From NCBI GenBank assembly GCA_002943765.1, contig PQWQ01000023.1:188501-252500 (forward strand): DNA of 64,000 nucleotides, in the 5' to 3' direction. Positions within the stretch are counted from its first letter, which is position 1. Every line of letters begins with the position of its first letter. The position numbers and the translations under genes were made by a program. The stretch comes from Psoroptes ovis. Its lineage: Eukaryota; Arthropoda; Arachnida; Sarcoptiformes; Psoroptidae. Positions 36,946-47,053 of this stretch are shown in pieces. The notes beneath the pieces were generated by a model, which was given only the letters and a program-made list of their open reading frames with translations, was not told the DNA's origin and ran no database searches.

Positions 36946-38174
36946 TCAATCATCTTCATCATTGTTTGTTTCGATAAGACTAGACCAAAATTTACAAGTA
37001 ACACTCGATACTTTATGATCGAATGGTATTACATGAGGTGTATCGGCAAATTCAATTTCACTCGGGTTCATTCCTAGTTGTCCATATTTATTCCAACCCC
37101 AACCGAACAATAATCCATTTTGTGAGACAGCCATTGAATGTCTTGAACCTGCGGCTATCGACATAAAGCTATCATCTTCCGAAATATCCAACAATGTTGG
37201 TGTGGCTTCGATTTTTATCGTTTCACGACCGAATCCTAGCTGTCCACTTTCATTCCAACCCCATACATAAACATCACCAGTTTCGGACAATGCCATTGAA
37301 TGCCAACCACCGGCAGCAATTGCTTTGCATCGAATACCTTCTAATGCTTCAACAATTTTCGCTTGTTTTTCGACCACATTCGAAACAATACCATGTCCAA
37401 GTTGTCCACGGCTACCATTACCATAACTGTAAATGCTACCATTATCTGCGAGCATTAAAATGTGTTCTTGTCCAACACTAATCGATACAATGAAATCATT
37501 ATCATTACTTATTTTCTCATTGATACACAGCTCATTCGGGTCAAATGTATAAACTTCATGTTCATCATTCAACACGCAAGAGTATTCGGCACCAATACAT
37601 ATTTGTTCAACATTTATTTTGATGATTTCATCGTGATTTTCACTTTGAGTCTCACCGTTGTTGTTGGTGGTGTTATTATTGTTATTACACGTTGTTTTCG
37701 AAGTGAATTGAATCAATTCTGGTGATGATTTTTCAAAATTAAAACCAGACCTTTGGAATCAAATTTGAATGAAAATAATTAGTAAAATCAATTCGAAAAC
37801 ATTAAACACACATACCATTTATATACATTTGAATCTAACGTAACAAGGAATGTTTCTTTTGAACCACATTCAATTTGAATAATATATTTAGGTACATTTA
37901 CACAGGTGGTAATTGAATTTTGTCTTTTTTGTTTTGAATAACCAAGAAATATTATTTTACCTTTACCAGTTTGCAAGAATAGTGAACACCAACCAATAAA
38001 TGCATTAATTATTTTATCATCATTATCTTGATTGTTGCGATTCAATATTAAATCATTTAATGGATGTAAATAAACACTTTTATTTGGTTGTTCATTATTA
38101 TTCGTTGTAGATTCTTCTGAACGAAATTGAAGAAATGCATCGAATCCACAATACCACAACATTTTTGTATTCAA
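36946..38174 (-). CDS. RCCD1: RCC1 domain-containing protein, RCCD1-like
   Basis: Two exons, 38174-37816 and 37750-36946, with a 65-bp intron (donor GTATGT, phase 2) give 387 residues; human RCCD1 is 376. It begins with WYCGFDAF, close to the CGFG opening of RCCD1, and has RCC1 repeats in the C-terminal half: SYGNGSRGQLGHG, VYVWGWNESGQLGFG and FGWGWNKYGQLGMN. RCC1 repeats form a seven-bladed propeller. Human RCCD1 partners the histone demethylase KDM8; that role here is by homology only. Bladeless stretches rich in N and S lie in the middle. The RCC1 fold is certain; the RCCD1 assignment rests on length, N-terminus and repeat placement. Confidence 0.8.
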
Positions 38175-38750
38175 TTATGAATGGTTTTTAAGATGAAAAT
38201 AATCACTTTTGTTGGTTAAATCAATTCGGTGTTATTCAATCTATTTGATGCCTGAAATATTACCGACAATAGTTTCTTAGGATTATGAGCTTTAATTGTT
38301 CGAATTGGATGACAATGATTGAGGTCAAGTATACTACTTAATATGAATTAATTTATTTCAGTGTAAATAAAAATGATGTCATCAAATGATGAAATCTAGG
38401 TGAATGAATAATGAATATTTCATGTTGTTGTTGTTGTTAATGGTGAAATATTTTCAATGAAGAATTATCAGAGCACTGAATTGTTGCCAAAATAACCCAA
38501 ATCATATGCCAAATTAGATGTGTAGTTATTTGGTTATCATCGAAAATAATTACAATTTACCCTAATATTCACACTTTTTCAGCATAAAAATCAACCGATG
38601 TATTTGTATGCCATGTGTATTTTTGGGAAAAACCGTGAAAACATGGTAAAAGACATTTAAATAATGGGCGGAGTCTTTTTTAATTTAAAATTGTCAAATA
38701 CAAAATTTAAAAAATCAATGATCAAAATGAATGACTAAATTTCAATTGGT
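38175..38750. other. Intergenic, RCCD1-like promoter and lipase 3' flank
   Basis: 576 bp of AT-rich DNA between two minus-strand genes. Contains a short GTT run near 38422. Nothing else recognised. Confidence 0.5.
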
Positions 38751-40255
38751 TTAAAAACGTTTCAAAATATCCATGATTCGTTTATTGACTAATTGACCAG
38801 AATTTTTACCCCATACAAGATCCATATGTCCCCATGTTGAATCAGGTACTAAATAGTCGTCGATTAATTTGACTGAAATAGAAAATTACTTAGTTGGAAA
38901 ATTTGAAATTTGAATTCGAATTCGATTACCTTTTAATTTATTTTTCAGTCTTTGAATATTAAGCAAACTATTGAAATAATCATTGGCCAAATAAATGAAT
39001 GCCATATTTGTTGAATTGATATTGCTTGCATCATAAATCGGTGGTACCACTCGGCCGTAAATACGTAAATTTTCCAGCGGACCATAATCAAAACGTGATG
39101 GTTGTCCACTTTCAAACATTTGAAAAAATTGAGCAGCATTCCATGATGATGATCCCATCGGTATGTTGGACAGGTAAACATTCAAGCGTTTCATGTTTAA
39201 ATTCTTTGGATGACCACCAAGGAAATAATTGTAAACATTGTAACAATAATTGATTGTATTCTCGTTCATACATATTTCGGTGTAAATTTTCCGTGTTTCC
39301 ATATCAAACGGAACACGTGTTGGATGTGACCGTAGCACTTCTTTCAATGCACCATAAAATCTTAATGGTGTCAGCAAATGATCAACATAAAAAACAGGTG
39401 ACAATGCAATATAAGGACGAATACGTTGTGAATATTCTGGACGACTAGATAGTAGGGCTAACATAATGAAATTGCCTTGTGAATGACCAATATATGCCAA
39501 ATCTGATCGATTTGTTTTCTTACAAACATAATCAATGATTGCTGGCAAGTCAATCAGCGCCATTTCATCGATTGAAAATGACCAATATGCTTCACCTGTC
39601 ATGATGATCCATGATTAATCATTGATTGATGAACTAAAAGTAAATACATACTTTTCGTATCTAATTTAATATGATTATTTGAATAAATACTACCACGATA
39701 ATTAGCGAGCCAAACATCATAACCAGATGATGCCAGCACGAACGCCAATGTATTACCAATAGTATCATTGATTGATGATCGAAATCGATTCCCGTACTCA
39801 TCATTTTCATAATAATAACCATCATTCATCAATTTACCCGATGATGTTATCGCCCAAAATGTTGATGTACATTGAAAACCATGAAACAGAATGATTGGTT
39901 TCAATTTTTCATTTCCAGGTCGATGATACTGTCCGCCAGGGATAATCATTGGATTTACGATACGAACTAGCTGCAGAATGTATCCATCACTGGTCATAAT
40001 GAAATGTCTTTGATAATCGAAACCTCTCGAAATGATTATTTGAAACTGTACCGGGAAAAATAAAAAAATTAGCATCGAATAACTAGTATTTACCCTGAAG
40101 GCACGATCGAATATAATTACAATATCTCGTCCAACATCATCATTATCCATGGTTAAATTGGCGAACAAATCAATGTTGTGATTATCATTGAAAAATGGCA
40201 ATGCACCATCAACAGATTTGATTATGAGCACTAATAATAACAATAATGGATGCAT
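38751..40255 (-). CDS. Acid lipase family (LIPA/Lip3-type) secreted lipase
   Basis: Four exons: 40255-40094, 40045-39652, 39595-38930 and 38872-38751, giving 447 residues. Acid lipases hydrolyse triglycerides or cholesteryl esters, in lysosomes or after secretion into the gut. It starts with a signal peptide (MHPLLLLLVLIIKSVDG). Then come SDGYILQLVRI, ILFHGFQCTSTFW (oxyanion HG motif), LANYRGS, and the nucleophile elbow GHSQGN with Ser224. The candidate Asp is in YLANDYFN and the catalytic His is WGHMD in the last exon (about residue 423). All three triad positions are present. The first intron is only 48 bp, divisible by three and without a stop, so retention would insert 16 residues. The other introns are 56 and 57 bp. 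Substrate cannot be told from sequence. Confidence 0.87.
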
Positions 40256-40556
40256 TTTGCTTGAGATTTTAAATTTGAAAATTTTGAAATTTTCAAAAAT
40301 GATTTTAATTTATTTTTATATGTTTTGAACAGGAAAAATATGATCAAAATTAATCAAATAATCAATAAAAATATGACACTGACTAAATACATGTGAAAAA
40401 ACTTTGACTTTGAATAGTGTTTAGTGAACTTTGAAAAATTTTTGGTGCCGCTGGCGTTATGTTTAGTTTAATATGTCAATATGATGACGAGGAATTCGAA
40501 GCCTCCACACCAAAAACGTTCGATCGAACGAATCAAAATAAATTTGTCCCAATTTC
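40256..40556. other. Intergenic, lipase promoter and RASSF 3' flank
   Basis: 301 bp between minus-strand genes, mostly AT-rich. No specific element recognised beyond A/T runs. Confidence 0.4.
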
Positions 40557-42257
40557 TTAAACCCAAATACCATCTGGATTACGTTTAGTCGGTACCGTAT
40601 TACCTAATTCCAGTAAAGATACTGGTATTCTACGATTTGTTATGGCTGATGATGATGATGATGAATTTGTTTTGATTGTCATTTGATTTTTCAGTGAATT
40701 CAAATTTGATTTATCATTCGAATCAATCAAAATTGTCGATGATTGTTGTTGTCCATCTTCATCGTTCCAAACAATATCATTGATTTGTTTAGAATTGTTA
40801 GCAGATAAATCAATCAATTCTTGTAGTTCCATACCTTCTACATTCGCTTCTTTGATTTGTTCAATTAAATTTTCAATCAATTCTTGTTTGTTTCGCATAT
40901 TTTCATCATAATGTTCCAATGATTCGTCCATCACTTGTAAATCTGTTTGCTATTTGCGAAAAATCAAAATTTAGAATTGATTAAATTTAATTTTCAAAAT
41001 ACAAACCTGTACATTTATTTTATCATTTGTCTCTTGTATGGATGATTTCAATTTTTCAATTATTGATCGATAATCATTGGAATTAGAACTATCAAAATCA
41101 ATGGCATCATCATTAGGGTTATGACTTTCATTTTTACAATTATTCAATTGATTATCAATTTTTGCCATTAATCTTTCAATTTCATTACGACATCGATCAA
41201 CTTCATGCTCGTTTTGCATTAATTTCATTTTGATTTCTTTCATTTCATTCGTATATTGTTGACCATCCATCAATAGTTGTTGTAATTCTTGTTCTAATTG
41301 TTGTTCATCATCAATCATATCAAATTCATTATCATTATGATTCGATGATTGTGGTGGTGGAGGTTGTTGTCTTGATTGAATACTGACTAAACTAATTGGA
41401 ATCGATTGTTTTGTTGTTTGACTAGTGGCAGTATTAGGAATCGTTTCGATATAATTATTTTGTGATGCTTGGAATGTAATAATACCATCTTTATTGATTA
41501 GGGAACTTTTTGCAATCGCTTCTTGATATGGCGGTGGTTTTCGAGGACGGATCATTGGTTTATTTAGGGTTCCATACAAAGATTCAGCTGGTTGATTATT
41601 CACCTTCGATGGACGCCCAGGATGATATGAATGATGATTTGTATTACGTGTATCACGTGTCAATGATAAATAATCTAAATTTTGTTGTTGACTAGCATTC
41701 TGATTATTTGAATGATCTTCATTAACCATATTTCGAAATAAATGTTGTGGTGCTGATGTTGAATGTTTCATATTCGAATGATTTCCATCATTATTTTTCA
41801 ATGAATTTTCAATATTTGAAATACGATGATGTTGTTGTTTACGTTTCAATTCAGAAATTTCCGATTTTTTACCACTAAATTTTGGTGTATTCAGGTGATT
41901 ATTGTTGGCGGCTGTTTTCGGTTGTTGACCGCCATAATTCGATGGTAAATCACCAGTTCTTTTCAGTACATAACAAACATCGTTTGAAAATTCACCCCAT
42001 TTGGACAACGAAACGATCGGATGATCATTCGGTGCCAAAATTCGTTCATTATTTTTCCATTTTTCAATCAAAATAAAGCGGCCAGTTTTACCTGTGGTAT
42101 ATGCTAATATTTGTACAATATCTTGACAAGTGGTTGTTGGTTGAACACCGCAAACAATACGCTGTATACCGTCACACCATACCTTATTCAAAATGAAAAC
42201 AAATGAATTAATCATTGATCAAAATTAATTATTGGATAAACATACCTTTAATTCCAT
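40557..42257 (-). CDS. RASSF8: N-terminal Ras-association domain family protein, RASSF7/8-like
   Basis: Three exons, 42257-42246 (just MELK), 42182-41007 and 40949-40557, with introns of 63 and 57 bp, give 526 residues; human RASSF8 is 419. The RA domain occupies the first 90 residues: MELKVWCDGIQRIVCGV, then TGRFILIEKW, ILAPNDHPI, SLSKWG and YVLKRTG, all signature positions of RASSF7 to RASSF10. A low-complexity, P- and N-rich middle follows, with RPRKPPPYQEA, then a coiled coil (about 310-460). Members act at cell junctions and in growth control; the Drosophila RASSF8 limits tissue growth. The 12-nt first coding exon is easily missed, and without it a false start inside the first intron would be called. 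Confidence 0.87.
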
Positions 42258-43352
42258 TTTTCCGATGATAAATTTGACCAAATTTCAAATATTAAGAATC
42301 AAATAGTAATCAGATCACAATGACAACACAAATACTTTGACATTTTCAAACACAAAAAGAATGATTTGTTCAAAAAGGAATGATCATCAGATCAATTCAT
42401 TACACTCAATGAAAAATCACAATGAAAAAATGATGAATGAAGTGTGTGTGTTTGGTTGGTTGGTTGGAAAACCAGATGTTTCAATAGCTCAAAGCAATTG
42501 CTCTCAAACAACAACAAAAATAAATAAACACACAAATGAACATATGAATTGATTGCACTCGCAAGTACAAAACCTTGTAAAATGAAATAAAGTCTAGAGT
42601 CGTGTATCATTTGTTAGCGCTTTCAAATCCCCACACACAAAATCTTTGGTCTGCTCTGGCAAATTTTGTTCAAGTTTATACGTGGGAAAATGTGTGACCC
42701 TTCTGAAGGTACATCAATTATGAAGACCTTGAGGTCTATTTTCGTAGAAATGTTGAAAATTTGATATGATGTTGCAGTGTTGATCTGTGCAGATTGTCAA
42801 TCCATTCAATAAAAGTATACTTTCACAATTGAATTCGTGTGCACACGTATTTCATATGTCAACTTTGCATATGTCTTGTTTGTTGATAAGGACAATTTTT
42901 GATAAATGATAATACTTATCAAATCACTGGGATCTATGATCCATGATAATCATAAATAAAAAACTGTAACAAAACGCCAATAACTTTAAACATGATTATA
43001 AATTCAAAGAATTATTCAATACTCATAATTAGAAGGTGAGTTTTTAGTCCACTTCGGGTTCTTCGGACAAATTTATCAAAAAATTTGACACAAAGTTGAC
43101 TAGAACTCACCTTCGTAGATTTTGCTTGTGTTCACAATGATTATCGTCTTTTTTTTGCTATGGAATTAATTCGAAATTTTATTTTTATTTAAAAATCGTT
43201 TAACGAAAATAATTTAAAATTTTAATAAAAATCATAATTAATCAGATTAATTAGGGAAATAATTTTTTGTCCATTTAATGTCAATTTGTTAATAATAACA
43301 CTAGATGTCGCCAATAAAACAAATGTTTGCCATGTTCAACGGCATCTGTCGG
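42258..43352. other. Intergenic, RASSF promoter and first desaturase 3' flank
   Basis: Contains an 83-bp inverted-repeat element at 43032-43114, and a perfect 6-bp everted repeat AGACCTTGAGGTCT at 42724-42737 that resembles nuclear-receptor half-sites. No coding frame of note. Confidence 0.5.
43032..43114. repeat. Short inverted-repeat element, possible third MITE family
   Basis: Arms GAAGGTGAGTTTTTAGTC and GACTAGAACTCACCTTC, about 16 of 17 pairing positions, around a 48-bp centre. Only one copy is in this window and no clear target duplication is visible, so the transposon reading is tentative. Confidence 0.45.
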
Positions 43353-44519
43353 TCAATAGATGAATAATGGTTTACCTAAAATAAATTTTATAATGAAAAC
43401 CGGTATCAGGGTCCAATGTGCAAATATTAGTCCAACGAACCAATCGAAAAGACCATCGACAATACGGAATAATAAATTTTTTGGTGGATCAAAATATGTT
43501 GGAACACCGACACGTTTAACAAAGCCATCGATAACTTGACGTGATGCTTTTTTACGATCATATGCCATACCGAATAATGCAAAAAAATCAATGATCATTG
43601 TGGATGGATTGAAAAATTCCCATGCAGCTTTCTCGCTTGATGAATAATCATATGGAAATGTATGATGATAATTGTGATTACCTTCGCCAAGACTTAGATA
43701 AATGACCAAACGATTTTCAGTTGGCCGTATACGAAAATCATAAGGACGATGGCCAAAAAAATGTGCAACCGAATTGACCATGAACAGATGATGTAACACG
43801 ACTGTAATGCGTAAAATGGTGCATAAATAAAATGCGTTCAATAGTTGTTCATTCCAGCAATAATATGGCACCAATGTAGGTATCAATACGCCAAACAACA
43901 CGAATATTGGAACATAGAATTTATGTTGATACCAACAAACCCGGTCAGCTTTCAAATCATCAAAATTCAGTTTCGAACCAGCCATTTTAACTTTATCACT
44001 TTTGCGTAACATCCACCAACCTATATGCGAATAAAAGAGACCACGTGAAGGATTTTTCGGGTCACGATCAGTATCCGAATGTTTATGATGTGTACGATGA
44101 TCACGTGCATAACTATAAGCACTACCATTCATTGTCATCGCTTGTAAAATGGCCAAAATTATGCGAAAAGTCGTTGTCGCCTTGAAGCTACGATGTGCCC
44201 AAAGACGATGGCCACCAATGGCCATACCAAGACCAGATGCAAGACCAATTATCGAAGAAAATATGATAGTATACAATTTAAGATCATTCAGCGTAATATG
44301 TACAGTACCAATCACTGTTAATATATGAATTGCCAGTAGAATAATGATATTAATCCATTTTAATTCGGATAATTGTTGATGAAATTTTTTGACCGTATTT
44401 TCATTTTGGTCATTTTCGGCATTGTTTTTAAGCACAATTTCATCAAATTGGTCATTATTTGAATTATCATTCGATGATTTAATATCATTTTCAGTTGATG
44501 TTAACGTTGTTATTGCCAT
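43353..44519 (-). CDS. SCD: Acyl-CoA delta-9 (stearoyl-CoA) desaturase 1
   Basis: Intronless, 388 residues. Delta-9 desaturases of the ER membrane insert the first double bond into palmitoyl- and stearoyl-CoA using two irons and cytochrome b5. All three histidine boxes are present: HRLWAH (104-109), HRTHH (141-145) and HNYHH (282-286), plus the NSVAH motif. Hydrophobic membrane segments lie at about 55-75, 83-103, 203-222 and 228-246. The first 45 residues are a polar N/D/E-rich leader. A second desaturase lies 2.5 kb away on the same strand with very similar core sequence, so the pair looks like an old tandem duplication, with another gene now between them. Confidence 0.95.
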   Translation of the reverse strand: MAITTLTSTENDIKSSNDNSNNDQFDEIVLKNNAENDQNENTVKKFHQQLSELKWINIIILLAIHILTVIGTVHITLNDLKLYTIIFSSIIGLASGLGMAIGGHRLWAHRSFKATTTFRIILAILQAMTMNGSAYSYARDHRTHHKHSDTDRDPKNPSRGLFYSHIGWWMLRKSDKVKMAGSKLNFDDLKADRVCWYQHKFYVPIFVLFGVLIPTLVPYYCWNEQLLNAFYLCTILRITVVLHHLFMVNSVAHFFGHRPYDFRIRPTENRLVIYLSLGEGNHNYHHTFPYDYSSSEKAAWEFFNPSTMIIDFFALFGMAYDRKKASRQVIDGFVKRVGVPTYFDPPKNLLFRIVDGLFDWFVGLIFAHWTLIPVFIIKFILGKPLFIY

Positions 44520-45384
44520 GTTGTTTTTGATTCGAAATATTGATTACAATTGATTATTGTTTTGTTTTCAATTTTAAAAATTGAGAAAAGTTCAAATTTT
44601 TGTATTTTTCTCGAACAAAATAACTCTTCGTTTACAAAATTTTGGTCGATCAATTCAATTCATAGACAATCAAATAAGACAAACAAATCAATTATGAACT
44701 ATGAATCTCTCTTCAGTCGATATTTTCATGGACTATTTATCTGTGCAAATGTCTTTCTGATTTGTTGTATTTGATTCATCTGCCTAGAAAAATCGAAAAT
44801 GTTGAAGTAATACTGCGTCAACCGTATTTTCATCCGAGAATGTAATATCAATGGAGAATTGTCGAGTCATATCATTAACTCTTCAGCAAAATTCACTTTC
44901 TTAAGATTTCTTTGGATGAAAATTTATAAGGAAGTGAAAGTAATATGTTAGTTTGTCCGAAAAGTTCTTGCTGATTTTCTCATTATTTTCCATGATATAA
45001 TCGGCAGCAACTTTCCAGGCAACCTAATAGATGACGATTGGCTGCCATTTTTTTTTTTTTTTTTGACTGGAGAGAATTATTATTTACGACAACAACATTC
45101 ACTGAGATTAGTCTTAGATTTCTGCTTTTTCCGATTTCGGGAAAAAAAATTTCGCATAAAACTTGTTTTTTCGGCCATCATTTCTATAGACTTCTTATGA
45201 CTAAGAGTCGTACAGACACACGTACATAGAAACACAATGATTACGATCATAATTATTTAATGATAATCTTAAGATTATAACCTTTTATAAAATCATTTTA
45301 TTTATTAAAAAATATAAAAACGAATTTCAATTCGGAAAACAGAAATTGCATGATTTCATTATGAAAACATTTGGATTGAATCAT
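44520..45384. other. Intergenic, first desaturase promoter and PTB-like gene 3' flank
   Basis: 865 bp with one subfamily B foldback element at 44948-45027 and a T run near 45050. No other feature recognised. Confidence 0.5.
44948..45027 (-). mobile_element. Mariner-like foldback MITE, subfamily B, reverse, diverged
   Basis: TTAGTTTGTCCGAAAAGTTC start, CATGATATAATCGGC right arm, CTTTCCAGGCAACCTAA then TA. One of only three copies outside the Dscam locus; it lies between the first desaturase and the PTB-like gene. Confidence 0.8.
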
Positions 45385-46176
45385 TCATAGATTTATCAGT
45401 TGAACATGATTATCTTTGATAGTTTCATGTTGTTGTTGTTGTTGTTGTTGTTGCCGTCCAAGACATTGACCATCATTTCGTCGTTTCGATGTCAGACATT
45501 TGTTATCACCGATCAAAATCGGAGCGCTGCTGCTGTTGCTGCTGCTGCTGCTGACGACATTTTCGAGTGTAGCCAAACGACGATTGCTTCGATCATCGTC
45601 GATTAACATTTCGTATAGAATATTCATCAATTGATTAACAATCGACTTGTTGGCCATATAAAATACATGTGCATTTAATTGACCATCCATTGATGATGAT
45701 AAGGGTTGATAATTATCATTTTCATTATTATGAGCAACAATCGTTATAATACGTTTATCTTCACGTAATATAAAACAGCTGGAAATATTATTCTTTTTCC
45801 ATTCGAACATTGGTAATCGATCATTATTATATTCATCATTAATCTCATGATTACGATTATCATAATAATCATTCGGGGATAAATCAATAAATTTACGTTT
45901 GCTAACAATTATTTGATCACATCGTACTTCGATAATTACCTCTGAAGAATCAATTTGAAGATTATCTTTAATTATTCCATTGTTATTATTATGGCGATTT
46001 CTTTGAGTTTTTGTGAACATGCTTTTAACAATTTTACGTGTTGCTGATTTAACAATTTTTTTACCAATTTGATTATTGTTGTTTCGATCATTATTATTAA
46101 TTAAACATTTGCCAAGAAATATTGCATCGAAATTATCTCGTGATTCAATTTGTTCTTTCAATTCGAATGGAGACAT
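45385..46176 (-). CDS. Probable PTB/PID-domain protein of unknown family
   Basis: Intronless, 263 residues. I do not recognise the family. The pattern FDAIFLGKC near the start, IIEVRCDQIIVSKRKFIDL, FEWKKNNISSCFILREDKRI and NAHVFYMANKSIVNQLMNIL follows the order of a phosphotyrosine-binding domain: first strand YLG-like, central strands, xISxC strand, CHVF-like strand and C-terminal helix. FAM43-like or adaptor PTB proteins are the closest idea. The C-terminal 60 residues are low in complexity, with serine and glutamine runs. An N/R-rich insertion sits near residues 28-70. Sequence composition matches its neighbours, and it sits between the two desaturases, so it may have arrived between the duplicates. 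The assignment is a fold-level guess. Confidence 0.5.
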   Translation of the reverse strand: MSPFELKEQIESRDNFDAIFLGKCLINNNDRNNNNQIGKKIVKSATRKIVKSMFTKTQRNRHNNNNGIIKDNLQIDSSEVIIEVRCDQIIVSKRKFIDLSPNDYYDNRNHEINDEYNNDRLPMFEWKKNNISSCFILREDKRIITIVAHNNENDNYQPLSSSMDGQLNAHVFYMANKSIVNQLMNILYEMLIDDDRSNRRLATLENVVSSSSSNSSSAPILIGDNKCLTSKRRNDGQCLGRQQQQQQQQHETIKDNHVQLINL

Positions 46177-47053
46177 TTTTTTTTGAATTTGAAATTATCA
46201 AATTAAAATTTTCAAAAATTTAATTAAAAATTTGTTCAAAAATCAAATATGGGAAATTAATATTTTATTTTAATTAAAAGAAATGTTCATAATTGACAAT
46301 CAATATTTATATAGACGTATCGATCACGCTTTTTTTTCTTCCATTAATTCTCATCGTTCAAAATGACAATGCTTTTTAAAATTGAAATGAAATTTTTGAA
46401 AATTTGAATTTTCAAGGCGAAAATGCTGCCATCTTTTGATCACAACGTCAGTTTCAATAATTTCCTATTCATAAATGCAGACGTATTTTTACGTTTTCAA
46501 GGTTTAATTTACAGATGCCGCTGACGTAAAAATACGCTCGTTTTTAATTCAGTATCAGAAATGCCAGCGTTATTGAATACAAATGATTTTTTTCGTCGGA
46601 CATGATTGGGTATATCAATTTTTTATTTAAGATTTTTTTTTTTAAATTTGGTCTTACAAAAAAGTTGAAATTAATTTAATCATTTTATATTAATGTACCA
46701 ATTTATCGAAAAGGAGTGAATATTTGGAATGAACGAGGATTGATTTGTGCACAGATAATGCTTTGAAAAAAAAGTTTCATTGACCCATTGGCATACCATC
46801 ATTCATTGAACGCCTGAAGATTTATAAACCGCCTGAGAAACGTGCCAAAGGGTTCAATGAAATGACTGATCACTAAATATGTTTGTGTCAAGGGATTGGA
46901 AGATTATTTTCGTACCCTGCAACGATAAGATATGATTTTGTTTCAAGACTTGGTAGCAAAATTTGTTGGAAAAATTCTTGATTGAATGATATAATCGCAT
47001 TTAATTCATGTTGAAGTGATGATTTTGTTGGTGACAAAAAAAAAGATAAATAA
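46177..47053. other. Intergenic, PTB-like gene promoter and second desaturase 3' flank
   Basis: Contains an inverted pair of a 14-mer: ACGTATTTTTACGT at 46481-46494 and ACGTAAAAATACGC at 46524-46537, about 300 bp upstream of the PTB-like start codon. A related GCGTAAAAATACGC lies at 50013. Otherwise AT-rich without a gene. Confidence 0.5.

Noticed and set aside
39599..40255. Lipase first exon read straight through the 48-bp intron as one coding exon
   Set aside because: Removing the intron restores the family spacing before the GFDYQRH segment, and both splice sites are good; retention is kept only as a possibility.
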